In this document: in pieces, positions 45,377 through 56,167 of the stretch
Layout of the letters: every line of letters starts with the position of its first letter
Position numbering within the stretch: the stretch's first letter is position 1
Origin: Acanthosepion pharaonis
Lineage: Eukaryota; Mollusca; Cephalopoda; Sepiida; Sepiidae
Assembly: GCA_903632075.3 (NCBI GenBank)
Contig: CAHIKZ030005642.1
Coordinates: 430,501-494,500, forward strand
Direction: 5' to 3'
Length of the DNA stretch: 64,000 bases
Translations under genes and position numbers: made by a program
The notes under the pieces: generated by a model
Told to the model about the DNA's origin: nothing
Database searches by the model: none
Seen by the model: the letters and a program-made list of their open reading frames with translations, nothing else

Positions 45377-46165
45377 TAAGTAATGCATTTGATTAAATCC
45401 AAAGAAAAATATGCAATGTTATCAGTCCTGACTTGGTATCTCAACTCCAATCAATTTCTCACAGTTGTCTCTCTGTGCCTTTTCTATAAATATTTTCATG
45501 GTAATTTTTCTGATAAACTTTCCTCTTTGCTATTCTTTATAAAGTTTCATTGGGCTTTCATTTTTAAATATTGTTATTTTATACCCCCCCTCCAGACAAA
45601 TTGTACCTATGGGAACTAGTTAGGACAACATAGAGACTTTGAGGTATTATAGTGTCTGTAGTAAGAATGCATTGTTTTGGTGTAAGGAATACTGTGGTAT
45701 GTTTGGGTCAGTAACTGTGGCTAGCTAAGTTTAAGATAAGAGAGACTGAAGACCAGCCTCTCCCTGTCCACCCATTTTAGTCTTGTGACACATTTTTGTA
45801 TTAAAACAAAATAAATATTGCTTTCCACTTTGATACTTTAACTACATGAATTTCAATTCAGTACTAGAATGGCAGCTAGATCTTATCATTTTACTGTTGA
45901 AATGTCTAGGTGGAACTAAGTACTATTTTATTAGTTTCTTCTGTTGCACTTCTTACTCATGGAACTTTCTTCAAACTTCTTGCTTTCCTGTCAATTACAA
46001 TATTCAAAAATTGAAATGCAATGTCAATCATCATCTTCTGCCTCCTTGAATCATGTTCTTTTTATTGTAATTTCTCCTTGGTAAAGTTTTCTTCTCTCTC
46101 AGTAACCCCCCCCCTCTGCATCTTAGTGGCTTTATAACCTTGCTTGGGGTGAAATGATTGCAAAA
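45377..46165 (+). pseudogene. LINE-A C-terminus, interrupted by an insertion
   Basis: 45390-45545: MLSVLTWYLNS... and LCLFYKYFHGNFSDKLSSL; 45840-46165: FISFFCCTSYSWNFLQTSC and NIQKLKCNVNHHLLP, then the tail ...CTTGCTTGGGGTGAAATGAT. The 290 bp between (about 45546-45838) are absent from other copies and end ACAAAATAAATATTGCTTTC with an AATAAA signal, so they may be a small LTR or other insertion; borders not resolved. Confidence 0.72.
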
Positions 46166-46282
46166 ATTTTAGTGTTAATAAAAACAATATAAAATTAAAT
46201 GAGATTAGTTAGATTGAACATCTTGATACACGAGATATCAGAATTTAAATTTAAATATGCACCTCTACCTACTTTTCCTTTC

Positions 46283-46289
<7 letters not shown>

Positions 46290-46373
<84 letters not shown>

Positions 46374-46513
46374 CTTATAAAAATACTTTTAAAAACATTA
46401 GTATGGGTTCCTTACACAAAGACTAGACAAAAGTTCATATAAACAAATGTTTGCAAATCCTTCAGTTATTAAGTTTAAAAGTAGTTTACAGTAGACATAA
46501 TATTTTGATACAC

Positions 46514-46561
<48 letters not shown>
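46290..46561. repeat. (TC)n-(TA)n and (TA)n arrays
   Basis: (TC)n 46290-46320 followed by (TA)n 46320-46369; another (TA)n at 46518-46561. Confidence 0.95.
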
Positions 46562-46564
<3 letters not shown>

Positions 46565-46655
46565 AAGTGTGGACACTGATGTACTGATGTCAACACTGAG
46601 TGACAACAGTCCGTTTCATGCCATCTTCAGGCCATATGAGTTGGATAACTGCTCA
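46562..46655 (-). repeat. TA-associated unit with hammerhead-like core
   Basis: Minus strand: GGC, CTGAAGA (46630-46624), TGGCAT, GAAA (46617-46614), then AC-GG...GT-TGTC, a weak wobble stem III, then ACTC. Stem II is tiny and stem I does not pair, so this is a remnant. Its flank TGACATCAGTACATC and (TA)n position match the 60.17- and 63.4-kb copies. Confidence 0.5.
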
Positions 46656-46788
46656 ACTATATATGTTAGTCATTGGGGCATTATGGGTAGCAAGATCAGT
46701 TATTTCAGTTTATTTGTTATCGTAATGGCTATTGAATAAGTGGAAATGGTTTTAAATTACTCTAGTGGTTATTGAATTTTGACTATAG

Positions 46789-46836
<48 letters not shown>
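46789..46836. repeat. (TA)n microsatellite
   Basis: Directly precedes the best hammerhead-like copy. Confidence 0.97.
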
Positions 46837-46839
<3 letters not shown>

Positions 46840-46856
46840 GTAATATGGATATGATT

Positions 46857-46898
46857 TTTGTAACCTTGGGTTTCACGCTTTGCAATCATCAGACAAAC
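46857..46898 (-). ncRNA. Best-preserved minimal type I hammerhead ribozyme candidate
   Basis: Read on the minus strand: stem I strand TTTGT, CTGATGA (46893-46887), a U, stem II TGC-AAA-GCG (one G-U pair), a U, GAAA (46874-46871), stem III ACC-CAA-GGT, then T at the cleavage position, then ACAAA, which pairs perfectly with TTTGT. Every conserved core base of the hammerhead (CUGANGA, GAAA, A15.1-U16.1, H17) is present. The extra U-U opposition next to the core recurs in sister copies. Such short-stem hammerheads are known from Penelope-like elements and retrozymes and probably act as dimers; activity here is untested. Confidence 0.68.
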
Positions 46899-46920
46899 TC
46901 TGATCACAAAAGCGTGAAAT

Positions 46921-46945
46921 CCAGGTGTGACGGGAGCACACCTGG
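46921..46945. repeat. Perfect 9-bp inverted repeat before a PBS-like sequence
   Basis: CCAGGTGTG, seven bases, CACACCTGG. It precedes GGGTCGAATCCC and GGCGCCA, which look like the 3' half of a tRNA (T-arm and CCA) and therefore, on the minus strand, like a retrotransposon primer-binding site. Confidence 0.6.
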
Positions 46946-46978
46946 CCCAGGGTCGAATCCCTTGGTTACGGCGCCAAC

Positions 46979-48309
46979 TGTGACGTCGCTCCTCCTGGTC
47001 GCTCCTCCTGGTTCCAAGCGTGCCGCTCCAACCCCTTGGTTAGATGATCACCAGCCTCGCCTTTCCCAACTCGCTTCCAATACCTGGTTACTGAAGCAAC
47101 TGTACTGATCTCCGGTCTGTCTACCCACGTTGTGTTTAGATCTTAGACAGACGGGACCAGCAGGATTGGGACCGATACAAGTTGAGTCCGACGGGGGTGG
47201 CAAAACACAAGTAAAAGAAAAAAAACTCACGAGACAAAAATTACCGATAAAAAAGGGTGACAACCTTTTTATATCTAATGTCCGTTACACAAAGAAAAAA
47301 TTGTTCTTATTTCCCAACCCGCTCTGTGGACTATGGCACCAAGCTTCTATCATACAACTTAAAGATTTTGGAATTGCCTACTCTTCAGAATTATGTATGT
47401 CGGAGTGTGGTCTAGTTCGACACTGGGGCTAATTTCTGTCAATCATTCGCAGTTGATTCTTCTCTTCGACTTGAGTTGTATTTCTTCAGTTCAATCTGGT
47501 TGGGTCGAATTCTGTTCTCGGCTGGGCTTGATTTCAACTTCTTCTTCTTCTTCTTCCGTCCAGTAACTCTTTGGCCTTGTCTTCGACTTGGCTGCAACTT
47601 CTCCGCGGCTTTCGAGTAATCTTCTTCTTCGTCGACTTAGATGGGACTTCTCTTGTCTTCGACTCGGGCTGGAAGGATTTCTTGTTTTCGACTTGGGCTG
47701 GAAGGATTTCTTGTTTCAACTCAGCCGCAACTCTCTGTCGTCCGAGGTGGTCTCTTCTCGCTGCCGTCCGGGGCTGAACTGATTTTTGTCGATTGGGGTC
47801 CTGCTTTTATTGATGCCACAGCAAACCGGGGTGGGTCTGTCGGCGTCAGGGCTCTCTCGATAATCCCAAAAGTCGCATTAGTTCTGATTTCCCATTATCG
47901 CTATTATTTTCACCCCTACTTCCTCACAGTGCCTCTGGGGGGGAAGACGCATACCCATCTCTCCCGGTCTCTCGTATGTCAGGTGACCGTTTTCGACCAA
48001 TGGTTCCTGATCGAACATTCCTCCTCCTCTTTCCGCATGCCACGTGACCGTTTTCGACCAATGGTTCTTGATCGAGCATTCTCCCTCCCTTTCCGCATAT
48101 CACGTGACCGCTTTCGGCTAATGAGACTGTGGTGGGACGCCTCCCGTCTCCAATCGGGTGGCTTACATCGTTCTTGTTCTAAAAAAAAACAAAATCTAAT
48201 TTGGCCTTTTTCGCACGTACGAAAAATGATAATCTTGGATTTTTCTCACCTGGGTTCTGTCAAAACAGCCTGCCGCTAATTAGATGTGACTTCAGGAAAG
48301 AATATTGGC
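46979..48309. mobile_element. CpG-rich LTR-like island
   Basis: Base composition changes abruptly: CG dinucleotides are frequent and GC content is far above the surroundings. A left boundary TGTGACGTCG follows GGCGCCAAC; just right of the other side stands TTGGCGCTATCTGTGAGC (48308-48325), a primer-binding-site-like sequence, so a long LTR in plus orientation is one reading. A module containing GTGACCGTTTTCGACCAATG (CCAAT box) next to CACGTGACC (E box) occurs three times at 47978-48118, and a 31-bp unit TTCGACTTGGGCTGGAAGGA occurs two to three times at 47657-47720. The 212-codon open frame at 47641-48279 is probably compositional. A host CpG-island promoter is the alternative. Confidence 0.45.
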
Positions 48310-50396
48310 GCTATCTGTGAGCCGAGACAATCGTTTTTTCACCTCTTTGTTTTTTGGTCAGACCTGATAGTCAAAAATCTTAATTATCTGAATTGAAAAT
48401 GTCTCCACTTCCTTCATCGTGGGGTTCCAATCCTTAACAGGTCAGAATCTGTATACAGTTCCACCGGTCACCCCCTCAACCCAAAAGACACCTTTCTTCC
48501 GATTAAAATTTCGTTTCCATTGTTCTAAAAAAAATTTCCCTTTCTCCAAATTGATAATGAGTCTTTCTATGCAAAAGTCGGTCATGTGCTTCGACCGATA
48601 TTTTTTTTATTATCAATACACTCTTATCAAGCATGGTCCCTTCCACTCTCTAAAATGACTTTCCTTCTAAATAACAAATCCCTATTGTCTATCGAAATTC
48701 GGCCAACATGTTGGCCAAGATATCTTTCTGACACCTGTTTTCACTAATGACTGGGTCATGCATCATCCATCTCTCTTTCTTTTTTTTTTTTTCTTCTTTC
48801 TTTTCTTTTTTTTTTTAGGATCGTCTAAGTACAACTTAGTGAATTATTTTCAACTCAATTATTCTTCGTCTAAAAAAAGAAACTAACAACCTGTTTAATA
48901 AACCGAGTAAAAAAAAAAATTAAATCATATTTCTATGAATATTTCTAATAATGCAAGGTGCCACACAGGGTTACAAACTCATATCCATACGATTGAATAT
49001 GTTAGCTCTATCATTGATATTGAATGCTTTCCAATAAGTGCCATGCATATAAAATATATATATAAATTTTTTGATGTTAAGATGAAATTTATCCAGGATG
49101 ATGCCATAGTTGTATATCAGTTTGAATATCCTTTAGGAGATTGTATCTCTGACAAAAAACTAAATACATATGTTGTTTGACGACCACATTATCAAGATGT
49201 CTAACACTTACTTTTGGCGAATACCAACAACATTTAAAAATTGCACAACATTTAAAATTCTTGTCCACCTTCACAATACAGGAAAATACTTGCTGACAAT
49301 ATCAATATACCACACCATGAAAATAATAAACAAAAACTTCAAATTCTCGAGGCTCTCTATATCAAAAGCAAGCAATCAACACTCAACAAAATTTAATACA
49401 AGTGTAGCTACAACTTGTTGAAGAGCATTTAATAAACATTTAATGCTATTTAGTATTTCTACCAATTTCTAATTAGCTCCCTTATATTGGGATGCTTATT
49501 TTGCAAAAAAAAATCCATAGCTATAAGAGATAAATTTAAAATTTTTAAATAATTATAATAGAGCATGTTCATGCATGCTTTTAAAAATCAGTATCACAAT
49601 GATCACAGTTACATTAAATCTGTCTTTGTAATTCTCTCCTTGGGTAGGAAATGATTAAATTATGTGAACAATGTTCAAAAATAATTGTTCAGAAACAATT
49701 ATTCAAAAACATTTATTCAAATTGTTAATTGCTTGAATGAAAATTAATCAAAAGGACAGTTATACTGAATCATAATTATTTGAAATGCAAAATTCTTTAT
49801 GGCAATAAAAATGTAAAAACTAAAAGAGGAAATACACAAATAATAATTATTCAGAATACAAATATCATTAATAAAAAAATTCAGTAAGAAAAAATCCTTC
49901 TAACCTTAAGTTATATGATACTGCATGCAAATAGTCAAATACTGAAGAGTACTCATTAATGGATGCCATTAATTTTTTAAGTTTTCCATTTACATTGTGG
50001 TATTTCTTGGTGCTCTTGATATTTTGGCAAACTGCTCTTACTTTTGCAATATGAATTTCTTACAAGTCCTGTTCTCTTTTAAGAATGTCTAAGAATTTCC
50101 ATATTGTGGGATGATGGGATGACACTTGCTGCAAAAAAGCTTTATGTGATCCTTCAAGAGTGTTATCAGTTCTAGATAAACCAGTATTGACTCTCTCAAA
50201 GCAAGACCACATATGTATTTCAAACATAGATATTTCGAATAATTATCGATATAATTACTGCGAATTATTATAAAAATAAATAGACATAATATGTCTATAT
50301 TATTCAATGAAAAATTTTTGAATATATATTTCTAAGGAATTAATAGATTCAGATTTAATGGTTTAAAGGCAAAAAGAAACTTGTTTGATTGTGAAG
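48310..50396. other. LTR-retrotransposon-like leader, then AT-rich spacer
   Basis: 48310-48660 continues the moderately GC-richer block and contains an ATG (48409) after the PBS-like site, as a gag leader would, but the frame is broken early and I recognise no capsid motif. From 48780 the sequence is T-rich, then AT-rich with several 60-80 codon frames lacking family resemblance. Nothing else supported. Confidence 0.35.
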
Positions 50397-50580
50397 CTAT
50401 TTGTAGTTGAGTGGTTAAAGCATGCTGGACCAGATGCTGGTTTCTCCCACAAAGAAGGAGGTAGGTTTGAATCTTACTTATTTCTTTAATAAGTTTTCTT
50501 GAATGTGCAAGTCAGTAGATGAAATATATACTGTTTAAAATAAAAATGGAATGTCTATTCAAATACTACTACTAACACTA
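50397..50580 (+). mobile_element. tRNA-derived SINE (family D) with A and B boxes
   Basis: GTAGTTGAGTGGTTAAAGCA fits a pol III A box and AGGTAGGTTTGAATCTTAC a B box about 45 bp downstream, a tRNA-like spacing. The tail AATAAGTTTTCTTGAATGTG ... ACTGTTTAAAATAAAAATGG ... CAAATACTAC matches the tails near 40 kb. Confidence 0.65.
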
Positions 50581-50624
50581 CTCTCAGCATGCTAGGAATT
50601 GCTGTCATGGTTCCATAGTTCCAA

Positions 50625-50905
50625 GTTGGTTATTATAGGATAGATTTGATAACCCCATGCCCAACAAATTTTGAATTGAGAGTTGTACCTCTGCTAGACT
50701 GGTTGCCAATCAAAGCTGTAGAGATCAGTCTACTCTACTATTTAACTGATCGCTGGGAGTGGGGAGAAGAGATGGATTCATGCTTTTTCTAAGGACATTT
50801 GGTCATAAGTGAATGTAACAACCATGACTGGAATTCAAAATTGTCTCACCAAGTTCTCACTCAGAGCCACTTATTCATTACACCACCCGCGCATCCACTC
50901 GGCAC
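50625..50905 (-). mobile_element. tRNA-derived SINE (family B), near full length
   Basis: On the minus strand: GCGCGGGTGGTGTAATGAAT (head; plus text CATTACACCACCCGCGC), GAATTCCAGTCATGG, CATTCACTTATGACCAAATG, ATGAATCCATCTCTTC, then the tail through TCAATTCAAAATTTGTTGGG. The same element as at 30.0-30.3 kb. Confidence 0.7.
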
Positions 50906-51305
50906 ACATATATACTTACGTATGAATTATAATTACATCTTTGTTAATGGAGGGAATTATTGCATATGTCCACTGATTTTTCCCCCTTCTAAATGGAAAG
51001 CCCAGCTGATGATGGAATAAATCTATGTTTCATTTACTCAATACTCAAACTAAGCGGCACTTAGGCAACTGTTGCAGGCACCTGAAAGAACAAGTATTTA
51101 TTTACTAGTTCAGCTTTGTTTGTTGATTTCTGCTAAGTTACTGTTTATTTTATTTTACTTTGATTGCTGTGCAAAGCATTATAGGTAGCTCCTGTCTTTC
51201 ATTAATATGACTAATTGTGTCCATTAGTGGCAAAAATTCAGTCACTGCACAAGTAACAGAGCTGGAACAAAAAATAAAAATTAAAATGTGGATCTATGTT
51301 TGCCA

Positions 51306-51323
51306 TATATATATATATATATA
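51306..51323. repeat. Short (TA)n array
   Basis: Nine TA units. Confidence 0.9.
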
Positions 51324-51414
51324 GTTTTTATACATATTGACATACATACATACATCAACTTAAAACTTCCTATATAAGGACCTTGCTAATGGAAAGTGAT
51401 CAGATAAGCTAAGC

Positions 51415-51852
51415 CGGTGGTTCCAAAACTTTTTTCTCTGGGCCACATTTTTTAAATGAAAATTTGCTCGAACCTCACCAAATTTTATGTGATATAAAGT
51501 ACATTTAAAGTAAAGATAACAGAGTGAGGGTTAAAGGGAGATAACTGCGGATTCAAAGTCAGAACATTATCATTGATAACTCTCTCCTTCAATTTGCAGA
51601 CCCTAATTACTATATTCTAAATACTTAATATAATGGAAAAATATCACAATGATAAAATCAGTCAATAATTATTTATAACTATTTATACTGGGACTCATAT
51701 GTGCAATTACAAGTAATCCATAATAATATTTTCAATTCTGAAATCATATTTAGTTTTGGCATATGACTTTTTAAACTATTTCTAAATGTTTGATTGTCTT
51801 TCAATCATTCCAGCTCACCTATGAGGCATGCCACACTGTCTGGAAACCACTG
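51415..51852. mobile_element. hAT-type MITE
   Basis: The left end CGGTGGTTCCAAAACTTTTT and the right end CTGTCTGGAAACCACTG are inverted-repeat-like and resemble hAT termini (CAGTGGTTCCCAAAC). Size 438 bp with no transposase. A decayed 8-bp duplication is possible (AGCTAAGC / GGCTATAG). A second copy at 52124 confirms that this is a discrete mobile unit. Confidence 0.75.
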
Positions 51853-52123
51853 GGCTATAGTGATAATAGGATATCGGTTAATAAAGGCATGAAGATAACT
51901 TATAATTGTAGATTCACTGTTTTTTGGGAAATAGTGTAACAAGCATGCCATAGGTAAAGATAAATAAATGTGATTTTATTGAGGATACTACAGTTTATTC
52001 TTATTCCATTAGTGTCTTCAAAGTTGAAGCATTAAATTGATAACACTTAGACTTTTGGTTCAATTTCAGGGCTTCCTGGATTTGCTAAAAAAGAGGAACT
52101 ATATTACGACTGATTCTCTAAAT

Positions 52124-52487
52124 GAGTGGTTCCCAAACTTTTTTCTCAGGGCCGCATGTTTGGAATGAAAATTTGCTTGTACCTCACCAAATTTTATGTG
52201 ATAAAAAGTACATTTAAAATTAAAAAAAAAAGCAGGGATAGGGTTAAAGGGAGATAACTGCAGATTCGAAGTCAGAACATTATCATTGATAACTCTCTCT
52301 TCTAATTTGCAGACTTTAGTTATTATATTCTTAATACTTGATATAATGCAAAAATATTACAGTGATAAAATTGGTCAATAGTATTTCAAATTTTGAAATC
52401 ATATTTATTTTTGGCATATGAATTTTTTGAAAATATTTCTAAATCTTTGATTGTCTTTGAATCATTCCGCCTCACCTATGTTACAGC
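52124..52487. mobile_element. hAT-type MITE, second copy, truncated on the right
   Basis: GAGTGGTTCCCAAACTTTTT starts it; it parallels the 51.4-kb copy (GAAAATTTGCTTGTACCTCA, CAGAACATTATCATTGATAA, TTGAATCATTCCGCCTCACC) with an internal 60-bp deletion near 52380. It breaks off at CCTATG, where PLE sequence begins, so the terminal 45 bp are lost. Confidence 0.72.
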
Positions 52488-53160
52488 CTTCTGGTGTTCT
52501 TGAAGCCTGTCTCCCCTTTATATTTCTTTCCGCAGCTGCACAGGATAGCATATAGTCTTTAGTCATGTTCTCTTCTGTTGGGGGGGTCTTATTCAGGAGA
52601 GATATCTGCGAAGTATTGTCCAGCTTTTGAAGGTTGTCCTGATGTTATATTGACTGCAGATCCTTTGTATTTTCTCTGATAATCCCTTCACATAAGGCAG
52701 GCAGACTGTTTTCTGAGTGTTGTTGTCCTCCTCTTGTACCCACCTATCCCAGTTTTTTGGGGCTACTGCCATGTACCCAGGGTAGTTGTTACATTGTAGG
52801 GTACTATTTATACTGACCAATTCTTCATCTAATGCCTCTGGATTGCCACTTATGACTTTTGCTCGGTGTTGTAAGCAGTGGACAATCACTTTCTTTACGC
52901 TGTATGGATGCTGGGAGTTGAAATTGAGATACTGTCCAGTGAATGTCGGTTTACGGTATACGGATGTCTTGAGCCCATGATCTGTTTGAGATAGTAGAAC
53001 ATCCAGGAATGGGAGTGTATTGTTACTCTCTTTCTCCATAATGAACTGTATCAAAGGTCTTATTGAGTTCACATGGTCCAGTAGAACCTGAACATCTTCA
53101 CTTTGTAGTATTGGTGGAGTTCAATCTTGTGGGGGCAAAGACTTATTTTCCACACTGCAG
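52488..53160 (-). pseudogene. Penelope-like element: RT C-terminus to start of GIY-YIG
   Basis: Minus strand 53160-53072: QSEDVQVLLDHVNSIRPLIQF (partly in another frame), then the 159-codon frame: residues 11-40 FIMEKESNNTLPFLDVLLSQ (the LPFLDV motif conserved in PLE RTs), SVYRKPTFTGQYLNFNSQHP, YSVKKVIVHCLQHRAKVIS and NTQKTVCLPYVKGLSEKIQR. A frameshift near 52600 precedes YAILCSCGKKYKGETG, the GIY-YIG start, and the copy ends inside the nuclease. Belongs to the same family as 28.5 and 58.1 kb, and this is the copy that shows the RT end best. Confidence 0.88.
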
Positions 53161-53636
53161 CTACATGGTCGTAAGCCTATCACTACTCTATTACTATTCC
53201 TATTCAGATAAGCTTTATTCTTTAGTTCTACCAGTTTTAAACTTTACTGCTAGGATTCACCATGTTATGTCTCAATGATGTATCAACTTCATTTCCTTCC
53301 TATTCCAATTGTGAAGAGAAAGTTTCTCTCTTTTGCCCATGAATGGTTACTTTGTAGAACAGACTCCCTAAAAATAGCAATCTTAACCTCTTCAAGTCAA
53401 GGGTTAAACTTTAGTGATCTTCCTTATCTTCATAATCTTCACTTTATAGAAAACAGATAAATATATTACCATTTCTAAGGGAGATAACTCATAACAAAAT
53501 TTTACAGACAATACAGGCAAAAACACTTTACATAAACATTCTGTTGAGTAATATGCATATAACTTTGCATTGATTTCTGCTATCATCTCTAAACTAAATC
53601 CATACAGGGCTTGCATATTTGATCGTATCCCTGCAA

Positions 53637-55935
53637 CTGTCTGAACAAAATTTGCTCATGAACTAGGTCCTGTTCTCTCCAAACTCTCCAGCCAATGCCT
53701 TGCTGTTTCTTGCTTTTTAGCTTGTTGGAAATCCGCTTTTGTTCTTCCTGTTGTTAAGAACTCTGGTGAACCTTCTGATCCCTCAAATTATCGTACTATT
53801 AGTGTTATACCTCTTTTTGGAAAAGTACTAGAGACTAATTGATAAACAATTTTGTGTTCATCATGTGTTTAGATTAATTTATCAACACCAAACTTGATCC
53901 CCCATAGGACATGCAAACTTGACGGTATCCTTTCAATTATCTTAACAAAATGTGCCCATGAACTGGCTCCTGTTCTCTCCAAACTCTCCAATCAATGCCT
54001 TGCTGTTTTCTGCTTTCCAGCTTGTTGGAAATCTTCTCTTGTTTTTCCTGCCAGTAAGAACTCTGGTGAATCTTTTGATTCCTTGAATTATTTCTCTTAT
54101 TCTGATGGAGGATGGTAAGTGCAATGCTGAGATCCAATGATGTATTGGGATGGCCAAGGATGCATTCCAAAAGCTGGGCAAAATATTTTGAGACAGGAGG
54201 ATTTCTTTGGTAACAAAGAAAAGAGTACTGAACTGCTACATGATATCTGTCCTTCTTTACGGCAGTGAATGTTGGACAAACTCCTCAACGATGAAGAAGA
54301 AACTTGAGGCAACAGAGGTATGGTTCTACAGAAGGATGCTAAGGATACCATGGACCGAGAGTGTGAGCAACAATGAGATTTTGGAGAGGATGCAAACAAG
54401 GAGGAAGCTGATACTTAACATCAGGAAGAGGCAGCTGAAATTTCTGGGACACATAATGAGAAAGGAGGGCTTGGAGAATCTGATACTTACAGGTTGAATA
54501 GAGGGAAAGAAAAACAAGGAAAAGCATTACATAACATACCTGGTGGGCTTGAGCAAGTGGTTGACAGAACATAGTCTGGGGGAGGTGGCAGAAAGACAAA
54601 ATTTATTGAGAGTTACAAGGGATATGAGAAAGTGGAGAGCCATGATCGTCTATGTCCTGAAGGGACATGACACATTAAAAAAAAATCTCTAATCAACTTC
54701 GGACCAGGTAAGCATCTCATATCACACGACCTTATTTCGGATAAACAATATGGCTTTTGTTTCTCTAGCTCTAACACAGATGTGTTAAAAATTATTATTG
54801 AATTTGTCTCTCAGGCTTTAGACAAGGTTTGACCTGTAGCTTTAGGTGTTACAAAGGCATGTCACAACATTTGGCATGCTGTCCTTATCCACAAAATCAA
54901 GAGCTACACTGTCTCTGAATGAATGATTCTTAAAAAATCGTGTAATGAAAGTCATGTTGAACAGACATGCTTGTAGATCATCTCACATTAATTCAGGGAT
55001 CCCTGGGCTCAATCCTTCAACCTGTGTTATTTCTTATCTTCATCAATGATGTCATCAGTTCTCAACTAAGTATTTTATGCCGATGATGCAACTATTTGCT
55101 CCTGTCTTAATATTAAGTCCGATACTAGTAACTCCTCTCAAAAATTATCTATAATCAGTTGTTAACTGGGGCAAGAAATGGCTTTTAAATTTCAATGCTT
55201 CTAAAATGAAACTACCATTTTTAATCACCATATAGAACCTGATGCTAACCTCTAAGAGAGTAAATCTTTGCACCTTCTTGGTCTTACATGTTCCACTGAC
55301 ATGAAGTGAAAAGATTATATTGAATCAATTGCTAGATCTGCCGCTAGGAAAGTTGGTTCACCGTGTTGTACCAAATGAGTCTTATCATCAGAATCCATCT
55401 TATATTTATAAATTTGCCATTTGTCCATGCATTGAATATTGCTGCAATATCTTGTCTGGTGCTCCTGCTATATATATCGAGATTCTGGATAAAATCTAAA
55501 GAAGGGTCTGCAATGTTATTGATCCTGACCTGGCATCTCGATTTCAGTTACTTTTTCCACTGCTATGAGGTATATTCCCTGTCTTTTCTCTAAATATTTT
55601 CAGGGAAATTGTTCTAATAAGCTTTTCTCCTTAGTAACTTCAACTTCATGAATTTAAGTGCACTACTAGATTGGCAGCTAGGTCTCATTGTACATTAATT
55701 TCTTTTCTCACACTTTTTGCTCTGTGGAAATCTCTTCAGATTTCTAGCTTCCCTGCCCCCTATGATCTTCAAAAATTTAAATGCAACACTAGTTACCATC
55801 TTGTCTTCCTGAAGCTTGTTATTTTATTGTCCTTTCTCCTCACTAATGTCTTCTCACTTCTCATTCTTTTTCACTCTCAATAAAAACTTGCATCTTAGTG
55901 GCATTATTGCCTTGCTTGGAGTAAAAGAATTAAAA
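53637..55935 (+). pseudogene. LINE-A reverse transcriptase and C-terminus, split by LINE-B
   Basis: 53640-53845: VLSKLSSQCLAVSCFLACWK, NYRTISVIPLFGKVLET (RT motif 1). A partial duplicate of this segment lies at 53895-54095. After the LINE-B insertion: LISHDLISDKQYGFCFSSSN, SQALDKV and VALGVTKACHNIWHAVLIHK (decayed RT motif A; the AxDxxxAFD core reads A-LGVTKACH), NSGIPGLNPST-like text, LFLIFINDVISSQ, YADDATIC (motif C, YADD kept, about 55075), then YCCNILSGAPAIYIEILDKI, TRLAARSHCTLISF and LQKFKCNTSYHLV, ending near ACTTGCATCTTAGTGGC. Many stops. The order matches a jockey/CR1-group LINE. Confidence 0.82.
54096..54685 (+). pseudogene. LINE-B 3' end nested inside LINE-A
   Basis: Reads LMEDGKCNAEIQ, GMAKDAFQKLGKIF, DRRISLVTKKRVLNCYMISV, LLYGSECWTNSSTMKKKLEA, TEVWFYRRMLRIPWTESVSN, ILERMQTRRKLILNIRKRQL, KFLGHIMRKEGLENLILTG and GLSKWLTEHSLGEVAERQN, ending in an A-run at 54676-54685. 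It is 5'-truncated and lands between two parts of the LINE-A RT. Possible target duplication TCTCTTA (about 54090) versus TCTCTAA (54687). Only two internal stops, so it is younger than its host element. Confidence 0.85.
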
Positions 55936-56056
55936 ATACTCTTTCTCCCTCTCTCTCTATATATATATTCAAGCACATCTGTTTGCCTTAAATGCCTATC
56001 AGCAAAACACTGAAAAATCATCAATTTTGACTTCAAAAAACAGCCTCTGAAATCAA

Positions 56057-56060
<4 letters not shown>

Positions 56061-56113
<53 letters not shown>
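56061..56113. repeat. (TA)n microsatellite
   Basis: About 26 TA units. Confidence 0.97.
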
Positions 56114-56115
<2 letters not shown>

Positions 56116-56167
56116 TATAGACAACCATATATGCGTGCAATCACACACATATATAAATTTGCAAATA

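Noticed and set aside
45546..45838. Solo LTR inside LINE-A
   Set aside because: An AATAAA signal is present and the segment is absent in other LINE-A copies, but no TG...CA borders or target duplication could be placed.
47641..48279. 212-codon frame as a gene
   Set aside because: It arises in GC-richer sequence where stops are rare, crosses enhancer-like direct repeats, and its residues resemble no family.
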